64,000 nucleotides of DNA from CAZDXB01 sp964509335 (lineage in GTDB: Bacteria; Bacteroidota; Ignavibacteria; Kapaibacteriales; UBA2268): positions 19,935 to 83,934 of the forward strand of contig CAZDXB010000013.1 in assembly GCA_964509335.1 (NCBI GenBank). The letters run 5' to 3'. The position numbers and the translations under genes are program-made. Under the pieces are notes generated by a model. The model had not been told where the DNA came from. It saw nothing but the letters and a program-made list of their open reading frames with translations, and made no database searches. Positions 52,270 through 59,942 of the stretch are shown piece by piece. The stretch's first letter is position 1. Every line of letters begins with the position of its first letter.

Positions 52270-52900
52270 TAGCGATATACGAAACTATCGTTACGAAAAC
52301 GTAATCGAGCTAAAGAAGTTCGGTTATCAGAAGTATAAGAGGGCTTTAGAGTTCTTGTTAATAGTTATGCTTTCGCCTTTTATTCTATTTCTCGGGGGCG
52401 TTACTTATCTTTTAGTAAAGCTCGAGTCCAGAGGTCCGGCTTTAATCAAGCAAAAGAGAATGGGGTGGAATACTAAAACTTTTCTTATGTATAAGTTTCG
52501 CTCTATGACCGAGACTCATAACGAGGACAACGACAATTTTTATTCGTCCGATAAGATTACTCCAATAGGGCGTTTTATAAGGAAGCACAGATTCGACGAG
52601 CTTCCGCAAATTTGGAACGTAATAAAAGGGGATATGAGCTTAATCGGACCGAGACCGGATATATTATCTTATTTCAATCAGTGCGTGAATTCTATTCCGA
52701 ATTACGCCAAGCGATATACTATAAAGCCCGGAATTACCGGCTGGGCGCAAATCCATTACGGGCATTGCTTCGACGTTGACGGAGCGAGGGTTAGGCTCAA
52801 ATACGATATTGATTATATCAATAATATGAGTTTTTTTAAGGATTTGGTTATTATTTACAAAACGTTGCTGGTGATTGCTAACGGCAAAGGCGGCAGATAA
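52208..52900 (+). CDS. Undecaprenyl-phosphate sugar phosphotransferase (WcaJ/WbaP-type core)
   Basis: A 230-residue bacterial sugar transferase (PF02397) that starts polysaccharide repeat units on undecaprenyl phosphate. A membrane helix ('ALEFLLIVMLSPFILFLGGV') precedes the catalytic part 'FLMYKFRSMTETHNEDND', 'RFIRKHRFDELPQIWNVIKG' and 'SLIGPRPDILSYF', then 'KPGITGWAQIHYGH'. Only the short catalytic form is present, without the extra N-terminal membrane domain of WcaJ. An AAGGA sits just before the ATG, which lies inside the deacetylase gene. A 62-base overlap is long, but the frame has no better start. Confidence 0.88.
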   Translation: MKRFVTTAKRNTNGRSSALDSSDIRNYRYENVIELKKFGYQKYKRALEFLLIVMLSPFILFLGGVTYLLVKLESRGPALIKQKRMGWNTKTFLMYKFRSMTETHNEDNDNFYSSDKITPIGRFIRKHRFDELPQIWNVIKGDMSLIGPRPDILSYFNQCVNSIPNYAKRYTIKPGITGWAQIHYGHCFDVDGARVRLKYDIDYINNMSFFKDLVIIYKTLLVIANGKGGR

Positions 52901-52935
52901 GATATAATCTTTTTTAAAAAATAGCGAGCGTTAGC

Positions 52936-53615
52936 TCAGTAGCTTCCGTTCAGTTCGATTGTAACGCGGGCGCCAGCTTTGATTTCGCTTTGGACGCGCA
53001 GTTCGCCTTTGAATATATCTACTATTTTTTTTGTTATGGATAGTCCTATGCCCAATCCTTCGTGAGTTCTGGTTATTCCTTTGCTTTTCTGCCTGAACGG
53101 CTCGAGAACTTTTTGCGCGACTTCTTTTTTCATTCCTTTTCCGGTGTCTTGGACTTCTATTATCGCTTTGTAACTTTCGTCTCTTTTTTCGCTTTTTAGC
53201 TTTCTTTTTTGGGAGATGTCTTTTGTAACGGCGATTAATTTTTCCACTTCTTTTGTCTTAGGGTTTAATATTAGTTTATCGTAGGTTTCAACCCATAAAA
53301 ACGAACCGTCTTTTTTTGGATTCTGTAATCGACTGATTCAAGAGTATATCTATCTAAAGCTTTTTTATGATGTTGGTTTATTCTTGGTATGTCGTCGGGG
53401 TGAAAGAAGTCGTACGCGTTTTTCCCTATCATTTCGTCGCGTTCGTAACCGAGAATCTCTTTGCAAGAAGGGGAGACGTATTCGTATTTGCCCTCGGGTC
53501 CGTGAAGAGAAATAATATCGCTGGTAAATTCTAATAATTTGCCGAAGTGTCCGGTATCAATAGCTTCAAATAAAGAGAAGCCGCTTGTATCGTTTTGTGA
53601 GTTAGAGTTATCCAT
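52936..53615 (-). pseudogene. Decayed PAS histidine kinase (frameshifted, HisKA deleted)
   Basis: Two adjoining frames together give a kinase remnant. 53615-53271 encodes a PAS domain ('LEFTSDIISLHGPEGKYEYV', 'FFHPDDIPRINQHHKKALDR'). At a run of seven A (53317-53311 on the minus strand) the frame must move by -1 for the PAS to continue as 'KKDGSFLWVETYDKLILNP'. Then 'AVTKDISQKRKL' runs almost directly into a HATPase G1 box 'VQDTGKGM' and G2 'GLGIGLSITKKI'. The HisKA helix with the phospho-His and the N box are missing. The frame shift could be a sequencing error, but the internal deletion indicates decay. The slip site AAAAAAG is also a classic -1 frameshift heptamer. Confidence 0.8.
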
Positions 53616-53754
53616 TCGATAAAAACAGTAAGTAAAATACAAAAGAAATTATTAAAAGGAATGACATAAAAATAACTAAATTATTGTAATTGTCGTTTTG
53701 TAGTTTTAAATTATAGTTTGATTTATTGAATAGGAGTTAACGGTAGTTTGCGCG

Positions 53755-55413
53755 ATGCTAAATAGTACGATTAAGACTTTGCTAATAATAACGTTTTTGA
53801 TTGTTCCCCTAAATTTAAAGTCCGAAGGGGATTTTGATTATTTATTAGAGCGGCTCGACGCTGATTCTTTAAAACGAAATTTGGAAGTTTTGGCGAACGA
53901 TTCTATGAGAGGCAGGAAACCCGGCGACGTAGGCGCGAGGAAGGCGGCGGAGTATATCGCCTCTAAGTTTAACCAATACAATTTACAATTCCCGCGGGGA
54001 ATGAAGTCCTATTTTCAACGAGCGCCAATGCACTCAAGCGCTCCTTTGAAAAGTTCCGATTTCATCGTCAAGCGCTCCGAGGATTCTTTGAGCTTGCGTT
54101 TGTTGGAAGACTATCTATTATACGAAACCGGTCCCGAGAGCTATATTCCAAAAGCGATAGACGCCGTGTTTGTGGGATACGGCATTTCGGCTCCGGAATA
54201 CGATTATAACGATTATCAGAACGCCGACGTGGACGGCAAGATAGCAGTGTTTTTGGGAGGGGAGCCTTATTCGGATAACTACGATTATTTTAAAGCTAAC
54301 GAACCTACTATTTTTAGCGCTTTAGAGGCTAAAAGGCGAACTGCGTTGGCTAGAGGGGCTATAGGTTGTCTTTTAATACCGAGTCCGATTGATTATTTTT
54401 ATAGGAGTTGGGAGAAGACCAAAGAAGAGTATTATTTCAACGACATTTCGTTGTCCTATTCGGCTACGGGAAATTTTACGGCGCTAATTAATCCGTCTTT
54501 AGCCGAAAAGTTATTCAAGGAGTCGGGTTTTGAATTGCGTCGAGTTTACGAAATGCACTTCAACCAAAAGATGACTAGTTTTCCTTTGAATATTAAGATG
54601 AAGTTCAAGGGAGAGTTTATAAGGCGGGATTTTCTATCGAATAACGTCGCCGGGACGCTAAAAGGTTCCGACCCTGAATTGAAGGATTCTTATTTGATAA
54701 TAACGGCTCACTACGACCACTTAGGCGTTGCGGAAAATTTGAGCGGGGATTCTATTTATAACGGCGCAATCGATAACGCGATAGGCGCGGCTGGAGTTTT
54801 GGAGCTGGCGAGGGTTTTTAGCGAACTTGAAACGCCGCCGAAACGCTCAATTCTGTTTTTATTGACTACGGGCGAGGAATTTGGGCTTTTAGGCTCGACC
54901 TATTATACCGACCATCCAATTTATCCTTTATATAAAACGGTAGCCAACGTGAACGTGGACGGGTTGGCTTTCATAGATAAATTCTCTTCCGCGATAGGAG
55001 TTGGAGCTAAGTACTCTACTTTGAACGAATATTTCGAAGAAGCTCTTGAATATTTGGGGATTGCTAAAGGAAAAATTCCGCCGGAGTTCAGGCAGTTTGA
55101 ATCGTTCAGGCATTCCGACCAATTATCTTTCGCTAAGGCGGGGGCGCCTTCTATCTTAATAATGGACGGACCCGATTACGTTAATTTATCTTCTCAAGAG
55201 GCGATAAATAAATTAATAAATTGGAGCGAGAACGTATATCATACGCCGGCGGACGATATAAATCAGGATATCGATTTCGAGGCGGCGGTTCAACATTTGA
55301 AGCTGATAGCGGTAATGTGCTATTTAATCGCCGCCGACGACGAAGCTCCGGAATGGTTCGACGACGTTCCTTATAAGACTGAAAGATTAAGAACGAGAAT
55401 AGAGAAGAGGTAA
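53755..55413 (+). CDS. Exported M28-family zinc peptidase
   Basis: A 552-residue protein with signal peptide ('TLLIITFLIVPLNLKSEG'). The catalytic domain is M28: 'IITAHYDHLGVAENLSGD' (metal His and Asp), 'DNAIGAAGVLELARVF' (bridging Asp), 'TTGEEFGLLGSTYY' (catalytic and metal Glu), a later Asp in 'VNVDGLAFID', and His in 'FRHSDQLSFAKAGAPS'. An insert of PA-like character (~135-260) lies before the catalytic domain. Likely a periplasmic or secreted aminopeptidase. Its TAA overlaps the ATG of the PstS-like lipoprotein by one base (TAATG), implying coupling. Confidence 0.92.
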   Translation: MLNSTIKTLLIITFLIVPLNLKSEGDFDYLLERLDADSLKRNLEVLANDSMRGRKPGDVGARKAAEYIASKFNQYNLQFPRGMKSYFQRAPMHSSAPLKSSDFIVKRSEDSLSLRLLEDYLLYETGPESYIPKAIDAVFVGYGISAPEYDYNDYQNADVDGKIAVFLGGEPYSDNYDYFKANEPTIFSALEAKRRTALARGAIGCLLIPSPIDYFYRSWEKTKEEYYFNDISLSYSATGNFTALINPSLAEKLFKESGFELRRVYEMHFNQKMTSFPLNIKMKFKGEFIRRDFLSNNVAGTLKGSDPELKDSYLIITAHYDHLGVAENLSGDSIYNGAIDNAIGAAGVLELARVFSELETPPKRSILFLLTTGEEFGLLGSTYYTDHPIYPLYKTVANVNVDGLAFIDKFSSAIGVGAKYSTLNEYFEEALEYLGIAKGKIPPEFRQFESFRHSDQLSFAKAGAPSILIMDGPDYVNLSSQEAINKLINWSENVYHTPADDINQDIDFEAAVQHLKLIAVMCYLIAADDEAPEWFDDVPYKTERLRTRIEKR

Positions 55414-56246
55414 TGAAGAAAATCAATTTTCTCGCCGCTATCGTTTTTTTATTAATAGCGGGATGCGGAACGACGTTTGAAAGAGGCGAGATAATTCGCG
55501 TGAAAGGTTCGGACACAATGTTGAGATTGACCGAAAAGCTGGCTCGCGAGTATATGAAAGAAAGCGGGGACGTTTCAATTTACGTTCAGGGAGGCGGCTC
55601 GGCGACAGGAGCGAAGGCTTTAGCCGAAGGAGGAGTCGATATAGCTATGACTTCTAGGCCTCTTGAGCCGTCGGAAGTAAAAGAGCTTTCGGCAAAATAT
55701 TCAACCGTCGGTTTGGCTTCGTTAATAGCTAAGGACGCCTTGAGCGTTTACATTAATCGAAACAATCCCGTTCAGAACTTCGCGCTTGAGGAGTTGAGAA
55801 GCGTGTTCACTTGCGGAATAAAAAATTGGAAAGAGCTGGGAGGCGAGGACTTGGAAATCCAAGTTGTTTTGAGGCCTCCGAATTCCGGCACTTATTTATA
55901 TTTGAAGAGGCATATTTTAAAAAACGACGATTACTGCTCTTCCGCCAAGACGAGGGCTACGACCTCCGGCGTTGTCGAAGCGGTTAGCGAAAATTTTGGA
56001 GCTATAGGTTACGGAGGGCTTGGTTACGGCGGCGATAAAATTGTAAAAGCTAAAGTGGAAGGCGTCGCTCCCACCGAAGAAAACGCGCTAAAAGACAAAT
56101 ATCCTATTAGCAGATACTTATATTTTTATACAATCGACAAGCCGAAAGGAGCCGTCAAGAGATTTATCGAATGGACTTTAAGCCCAAAGGGACAGAAGGT
56201 AATTGAAGAAAGCGGCTATATATCGATATGGGACGGCTCGGAATAA
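55413..56246 (+). CDS. PstS-like phosphate-binding lipoprotein
   Basis: A 277-residue PBP-like protein. The lipobox 'IAGC' (Cys18) predicts lipidation. 'IRVKGSDTMLRLTEKLAREY', 'VYVQ/IYVQGGGSATGAKALAEG' and 'IAMTSRPLEPSEV' are the phosphate-binding loops of the PstS-2 type. 'VVLRPPNSGTYLYLKR' is the later ligand loop. No pstCAB or phoU is nearby, and the gene is coupled to an M28 peptidase instead, so a sensing role or a distant transporter is possible. Confidence 0.85.
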   Translation: MKKINFLAAIVFLLIAGCGTTFERGEIIRVKGSDTMLRLTEKLAREYMKESGDVSIYVQGGGSATGAKALAEGGVDIAMTSRPLEPSEVKELSAKYSTVGLASLIAKDALSVYINRNNPVQNFALEELRSVFTCGIKNWKELGGEDLEIQVVLRPPNSGTYLYLKRHILKNDDYCSSAKTRATTSGVVEAVSENFGAIGYGGLGYGGDKIVKAKVEGVAPTEENALKDKYPISRYLYFYTIDKPKGAVKRFIEWTLSPKGQKVIEESGYISIWDGSE

Positions 56247-56261
56247 CGCAAACTTAGTTAT

Positions 56262-56681
56262 TTACTCTCCGATTATTTGGACGCGAACTGTTCTGTTTCG
56301 CGAGTTGTTATCGAAATCGATGAATATAATTTGCTGCCAAGTTCCCAAAACCGGCGAGCCGTCGATAATCGGGAAGAAAAAATTGGCTTTCGTAATCGCC
56401 GCTCTGACGTGCGAGAAGCCGTTGCCGTCGCCCCATTTTAAGTTGTGTTTGTATTCTAAATTAATCGGAGCGACTCTTTCGAAATAATTTTGCAAGTCTT
56501 CGACGCAACCAGACTCGTATTCTATTGTGGTGATTCCGCAAGTGGAACCGGAAGCGAAAACAAACGCCGTTCCGTTATCTATACCGCTTTTGCTAAGCAA
56601 TTCCAATACTTTCTCGTTTATGTTTACGATGTCGCAATAGCCTTTGGTGGATAGTTGAAAAGAATAGTTTTTGACCGTCAT
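56262..56681 (-). CDS. yjbQ: YjbQ/UPF0047 family protein
   Basis: A small 139-residue protein. Family markers are 'SGSTCGITTIEYESG', 'GDGNGFSHVRAAITK' and 'LGTWQQIIFIDFDNNSRNRT'. Members are linked to weak thiamine-phosphate-synthase-like activity, with no settled role. The Cys and His in the first two motifs line a putative active site. The ATG at 56681 matches the family N-terminus ('MTVKNYSFQLSTKGYCDI'); the longer frame adds unrelated residues. Convergent with the PstS-like gene, 15 bases apart. Confidence 0.9.
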   Translation of the reverse strand: MTVKNYSFQLSTKGYCDIVNINEKVLELLSKSGIDNGTAFVFASGSTCGITTIEYESGCVEDLQNYFERVAPINLEYKHNLKWGDGNGFSHVRAAITKANFFFPIIDGSPVLGTWQQIIFIDFDNNSRNRTVRVQIIGE

Positions 56682-56850
56682 ATCTTTTTTTCGATTTGTT
56701 AGACAAATTTCCGAACGCAAAATAAGGGGGTTTGTTCGTTTTAAAAAATACAAGTTTTTAAGGCGTCTTAATTTATGCCGCGTATTGATATTTCGATTGG
56801 CATAGAAATTGTTTGAAGAGCAAGCGTATTTGCTTAATAAGGAGTTAGAT

Positions 56851-57501
56851 ATGAAAAAGGCGTTTATTGTTATAGGTTTGTTATGCGGACTGGTTTTTGT
56901 CGCGTATTTGTTGTATTCGGCGCAGGACGTCGATTCCGGAGGCGGGGAAGAGCGGGTCGCCGCCGAAATAAATGAATTGACCGATAAATACGGGCATAGA
57001 GCGTATAGAGCTTTTTATTCTATTGAAGAGCTGAGACCTTTCTGCATTATTAGAAACGATAAAACGGCTGAACTTTACGACAACAAATGGATTTCGCCGA
57101 GTAAATTGGTAAATCTGCTAGATAGCGAAGACAAAACGAGTTTAAAAACGGACGTGATAGATTATCTCGGAAGCTTAGAAGACGATAAAAGGGTAAATCG
57201 GATTATTTCTAAGCTTTTTAACTGGTGCAAAGTAGATATTCAATTCAATTATATTGAATCGGAGATGGAGGTATATAAAATCAACTTGTTGAAAGCTTTG
57301 CGCGACGCCGATAATGAATTCTTCAAGGAAAATTTCAAATACGAGCGCAAAGGCTCCGCCGTCGAAAAAATGAGCGAAAAGCAGATAGAAGAGATTTACT
57401 ACAGAGCTTTGAACGCTATAAGTTCACTTAACAAAAAAGAGATATTGAAGTATTACGGCGGAGTTTTCGATAAATTATCTCTTATTTGCGCTAAGGATTG
57501 A
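56851..57501 (+). CDS. Hypothetical membrane-anchored protein (216 aa)
   Basis: No family recognised. One N-terminal transmembrane helix or uncleaved signal ('AFIVIGLLCGLVFVAYLLYS') is followed by ~190 soluble, mainly helical residues, including 'LVNLLDSEDKTSLKTDVIDY' and 'QIEEIYYRALNAISSLNKK'. The repeated 30-40 residue helix pairs could be HEAT-like. The Shine-Dalgarno aaggag, 6 bases before ATG 56851, fixes the start against a longer TTG frame. It stands alone, convergent with the HD-domain gene. Confidence 0.65.
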   Translation: MKKAFIVIGLLCGLVFVAYLLYSAQDVDSGGGEERVAAEINELTDKYGHRAYRAFYSIEELRPFCIIRNDKTAELYDNKWISPSKLVNLLDSEDKTSLKTDVIDYLGSLEDDKRVNRIISKLFNWCKVDIQFNYIESEMEVYKINLLKALRDADNEFFKENFKYERKGSAVEKMSEKQIEEIYYRALNAISSLNKKEILKYYGGVFDKLSLICAKD

Positions 57502-57519
57502 CTATAAGGCAGTGAAATA

Positions 57520-58083
57520 TCATAGCTTGCTGTTTTTCTCTCTTTGCCTCGATAGTTTCCTTCTTCTTTCGATTAAATCTTTTATTTCAATCGCCATATT
57601 CTCGTTTACTTCGAGGGCTATAGGATAGACGAATTCTTCGGTTTCGTCGATGTAGTTTTCAATGAAGTCTAAATTAAAAGTGTCTTGATTTAAGTCGGTT
57701 AGGTTGCTGATTCTATCTGCGACTTTCAATATTTTCGCTCTATGGCTGCCGTGTTTTTTTAATCTTTTTAAGTAATCGGACTTTCTTTCTTCTCTTCTTG
57801 TAACCTCAATTACTAGAGCCAAAACTTCGGCGCCGTTTTCGTCGATTGCCAGAATATCGTTTGGGTCGCTATTCTCTACGTCTTCTAATAAGTCGTGGAT
57901 AACCGAGGCTTTTAAGATTACCGGGTCGATTATGTGGTAATCGATTAATATGCCGAGGGTCGCTATGGCGTGTCTGAATTGATTGCCGCCGACTCTTCGT
58001 TTTTTGCCGATAAGCGCCGTGGCTTTTTGCAAGTAAGGAGCTAAGGTTAAGTTTACGAGCATATTTTTTTCTTCGTCAGTCAT
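57520..58083 (-). CDS. Stand-alone RelA/SpoT-type HD hydrolase (small alarmone hydrolase-like)
   Basis: A 187-residue HD-domain protein. 'NQFRHAIATLGILIDYHI' has the first His (His38). 'ASVIHDLLEDVENSD' has the HDxxED signature of RelA/SpoT hydrolases (His63-Asp64, Glu67-Asp68). 'KILKVADRISNLTDL' supplies the last Asp (Asp123). No synthetase, TGS or ACT domain follows, so it resembles Mesh1/SAH-type (p)ppGpp hydrolases. The charged C-terminus ends the protein. Substrate is inferred from motif only; other nucleotide pyrophosphates are possible. Confidence 0.8.
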   Translation of the reverse strand: MTDEEKNMLVNLTLAPYLQKATALIGKKRRVGGNQFRHAIATLGILIDYHIIDPVILKASVIHDLLEDVENSDPNDILAIDENGAEVLALVIEVTRREERKSDYLKRLKKHGSHRAKILKVADRISNLTDLNQDTFNLDFIENYIDETEEFVYPIALEVNENMAIEIKDLIERRRKLSRQREKNSKL

Positions 58084-58268
58084 TTTTTCGCGCTTCAGTT
58101 TTATGATAAAATCGTTGTTTGTCGCTTCAAAGTTCGCTTTCAGAATTCATTTTAATTTACAATTTAATAAACTTCTGCAAATCGTTCAAAAAAATACTTG
58201 GCTAATACAATAAAAATTAGGGTCTTTCTTCAAAAACAACAATTAGTCTAAGCTAAAAAAGGAGAAAA

Positions 58269-58541
58269 ATGAAATACAAAGATATATTCAGCGAGGCGGT
58301 TTCTTATTTTACCGATATACCAAAAGACTTTGTTTTAAGTTACTTCGAGAAATACGAGATATCGAACAAAAACAAAGAGAAATTGTTTAGATATGTAATG
58401 GATATAGATTTTCCGGAGCGCGAAGGGAATATTCTACTGGACGATTTAAAATCTAAGGGTTTATACGAAACTATAGGTTTCTTCAATCGTTCGTTTAAAT
58501 TAATAAAAGACGAGACTGTAAGACAGGCGTCGTTGAATTAA
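58269..58541 (+). CDS. Small hypothetical protein (90 aa)
   Basis: No family recognised. The residues are acidic and basic in balance, mainly helical, with 'MKYKDIFSEAVSYFTDIPKD' and 'NKEKLFRYVMDIDFPEREGN', and without a signal peptide. A strong Shine-Dalgarno (ggag, 5-8 bases before the ATG) supports expression. It is 19 bases before the DVU0298-like gene on the same strand, so the two probably form one unit. Confidence 0.65.
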   Translation: MKYKDIFSEAVSYFTDIPKDFVLSYFEKYEISNKNKEKLFRYVMDIDFPEREGNILLDDLKSKGLYETIGFFNRSFKLIKDETVRQASLN

Positions 58542-58560
58542 TATTACGGAGCTACTTAAT

Positions 58561-59280
58561 ATGAAGAAAGAGAAAATCAAGGCGGAAGCTACCAGAGGAA
58601 AGTTAAAACGTCAAATAAGCGAAGTTTTGAAGCGCGACGATTGGAAGGATACAATCGCGGAACTAGTTCGTCAAGAGGGCAACAGAGTTTCGACGGCTTT
58701 ATACGGCGCGATTTACGACAAAGACGAGAAGGTAAAGCACAGGGCGATTTCAGCTTTTGGAATTTTAGCGAAAGTACTGAGCGAGACAGAGTTCCAAAAA
58801 GTTAGATATTTGGCGAGGCGCAACGTATGGATGCTGACCGAGGAGTCTGGCGGCATACCTTGGGGAGCGCCGGAAATAATGGGCGAAATAATAGCCAACG
58901 AAAGAAAGCTAGCGGAAGAATTCGTCAGTATTCTAATGTCTTATTCAATCGATTCGCCGCTCGGCGGAGATAATTATTTAGAGCACGACCCTTTGCGGAT
59001 GAGCGTTTATTGGGGGATTTTCAGAGTCGCTCGTAAATTCCCTGATTTGGTGTTGGATAGGAAGCATATTTTGCTGATAGATTTTCGAAACGAAAATAAT
59101 CCTGATTTGTTAGCTCCTTTGTTTTATATAGCCGGCGAGATTAAACTTACCGAAGCCGAAGAGTTCATTAAGAAAAGCGAAGATTCCGATTATAAACTTA
59201 ATTTTTATATCGACGACAAGTATTACGAAACGACTTTAGGCGAGGCGGCTAAGGAGGCTTTAAGGAAGATTGGGGCTTAG
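58561..59280 (+). CDS. DVU0298-like HEAT-repeat protein
   Basis: A 239-residue protein resembling the DVU0298 family. The key stretch is 'RRNVWMLTEESGGIPWGAPE' followed by 'IMGEIIANERKLAEEFVSIL'. Around it are HEAT-like helix pairs ('VSTALYGAIYDKDEKVKHRA'). Members are of unknown biochemical function, possibly scaffolds. Probably co-transcribed with the 90-residue gene upstream. It ends 8 bases before the palindromic repeat array. Confidence 0.7.
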   Translation: MKKEKIKAEATRGKLKRQISEVLKRDDWKDTIAELVRQEGNRVSTALYGAIYDKDEKVKHRAISAFGILAKVLSETEFQKVRYLARRNVWMLTEESGGIPWGAPEIMGEIIANERKLAEEFVSILMSYSIDSPLGGDNYLEHDPLRMSVYWGIFRVARKFPDLVLDRKHILLIDFRNENNPDLLAPLFYIAGEIKLTEAEEFIKKSEDSDYKLNFYIDDKYYETTLGEAAKEALRKIGA

Positions 59281-59288
59281 TGGATGTT

Positions 59289-59380
59289 CTCATTCCCAAA
59301 TTGTAATTTGGGAATGAGGAGAGAGAGTAAATTGTAATTTGGGAATGAGGAGAGAGAGTAAATTGTAATTTGGGAATGAG
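59289..59380. repeat. Palindrome plus 31-bp direct repeats (GGGAATGAG family)
   Basis: A perfect palindrome, ctcattcccaaatt (59289-59302) / aatttgggaatgag (59305-59318), overlaps a direct repeat of 31 bases: units 59298-59328, 59329-59359 and a partial 59360-59380. Each unit has the aatttgggaatgag arm plus a 'gagagagagt' spacer. The arm core is shared with palindrome 2 at 41027-41057. Units are identical, so the amplification is recent. Confidence 0.92.
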
Positions 59381-59394
59381 TTTCGTTTGCATTA

Positions 59395-59787
59395 TTACTT
59401 TGTAGCCAAGTATTGAAGCACTTCGACGTTCCATTCCCTGACTTTTATTCCTCTTTCGACTAAGCATTCGGGCGTTTCGCCTTCGGTTTCTTTCAGCTTA
59501 ATCGCGTAAACCGGAATTTTAAATTCTTCGGCTAAATCTACTTCCGTTTTCACCCAAAGACTTTTATGAGTGTTCTCGCCGACTAAGACTATTACTCTGG
59601 ATGAATTTTTTAATTTTTTGGAGACTAAGTTTTGTATTACGGTTACGCTCTCGGTTTCCCATCTTTTAAATAGTTCGCAAACTTTGAATTGCAAGCTTTC
59701 ATAGAGCGGGTCTTGCGCGTATTTAGCGATTTTTTCGACCGTTTCTCTGTCGCTTTCGTCGAAGCTTAGGTAAACTCGCAAAGCCAT
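59395..59787 (-). CDS. Orphan TIR-like domain protein (MTH538/ThsB-like)
   Basis: A 130-residue single-domain protein. 'RVYLSFDESDRETVEKIAKY' is the first strand and loop of TIR-like folds. 'SSRVIVLVGENTHKSLWVKT' with 'EVDLAEEFKIPVYAIKL' matches the conserved 'vIvLvGe.T..S.WV..E...A' segment of the MTH538/DUF1863 group, which includes the ThsB sensors of Thoeris defence. The protein lacks a partner: no ThsA (NAD-cleaving SIR2 or channel effector) is adjacent. It sits next to the direct repeats and upstream of nothing obvious. Function (immune signalling or other) is unproven. Confidence 0.72.
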   Translation of the reverse strand: MALRVYLSFDESDRETVEKIAKYAQDPLYESLQFKVCELFKRWETESVTVIQNLVSKKLKNSSRVIVLVGENTHKSLWVKTEVDLAEEFKIPVYAIKLKETEGETPECLVERGIKVREWNVEVLQYLATK

Positions 59788-59881
59788 AAAGACGCTCCGT
59801 TAGTATTGTTATTAGTTTGAAGTAATTTAAGAAAAAAAGTATAGCTTCGCAACGGAATTATGTTTTTTTCTTTTTAAATAA

Positions 59882-59916
59882 TAAAAAAAGCCGAACGCGA
59901 ATTTACGCGCCCGGCT
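59882..59916 (-). terminator. Terminator after the giant repeat protein
   Basis: Arms agccg-aa-cgcg (59889-59899) and cgcg-cc-cggct (59906-59916) with a 2x2 internal mismatch. In minus-strand transcription it is followed by seven T (59888-59882). It lies 26 bases after the stop of the repeat-rich gene. Confidence 0.85.
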
Positions 59917-59942
59917 ATTTTTTTTATCTTCAGATTTTATCG

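Noticed and set aside
58269..59280. Two-gene toxin-antitoxin module
   Set aside because: The sizes (90 and 239 residues), HEAT-like second protein and lack of toxin or DNA-binding motifs do not fit a known type.
59298..59380. Three spaced repeats as a possible mini-CRISPR array
   Set aside because: The spacer is the same 10 bases in each unit, the repeat contains a hairpin arm, and no cas genes are near. It is a tandem repeat, not CRISPR.
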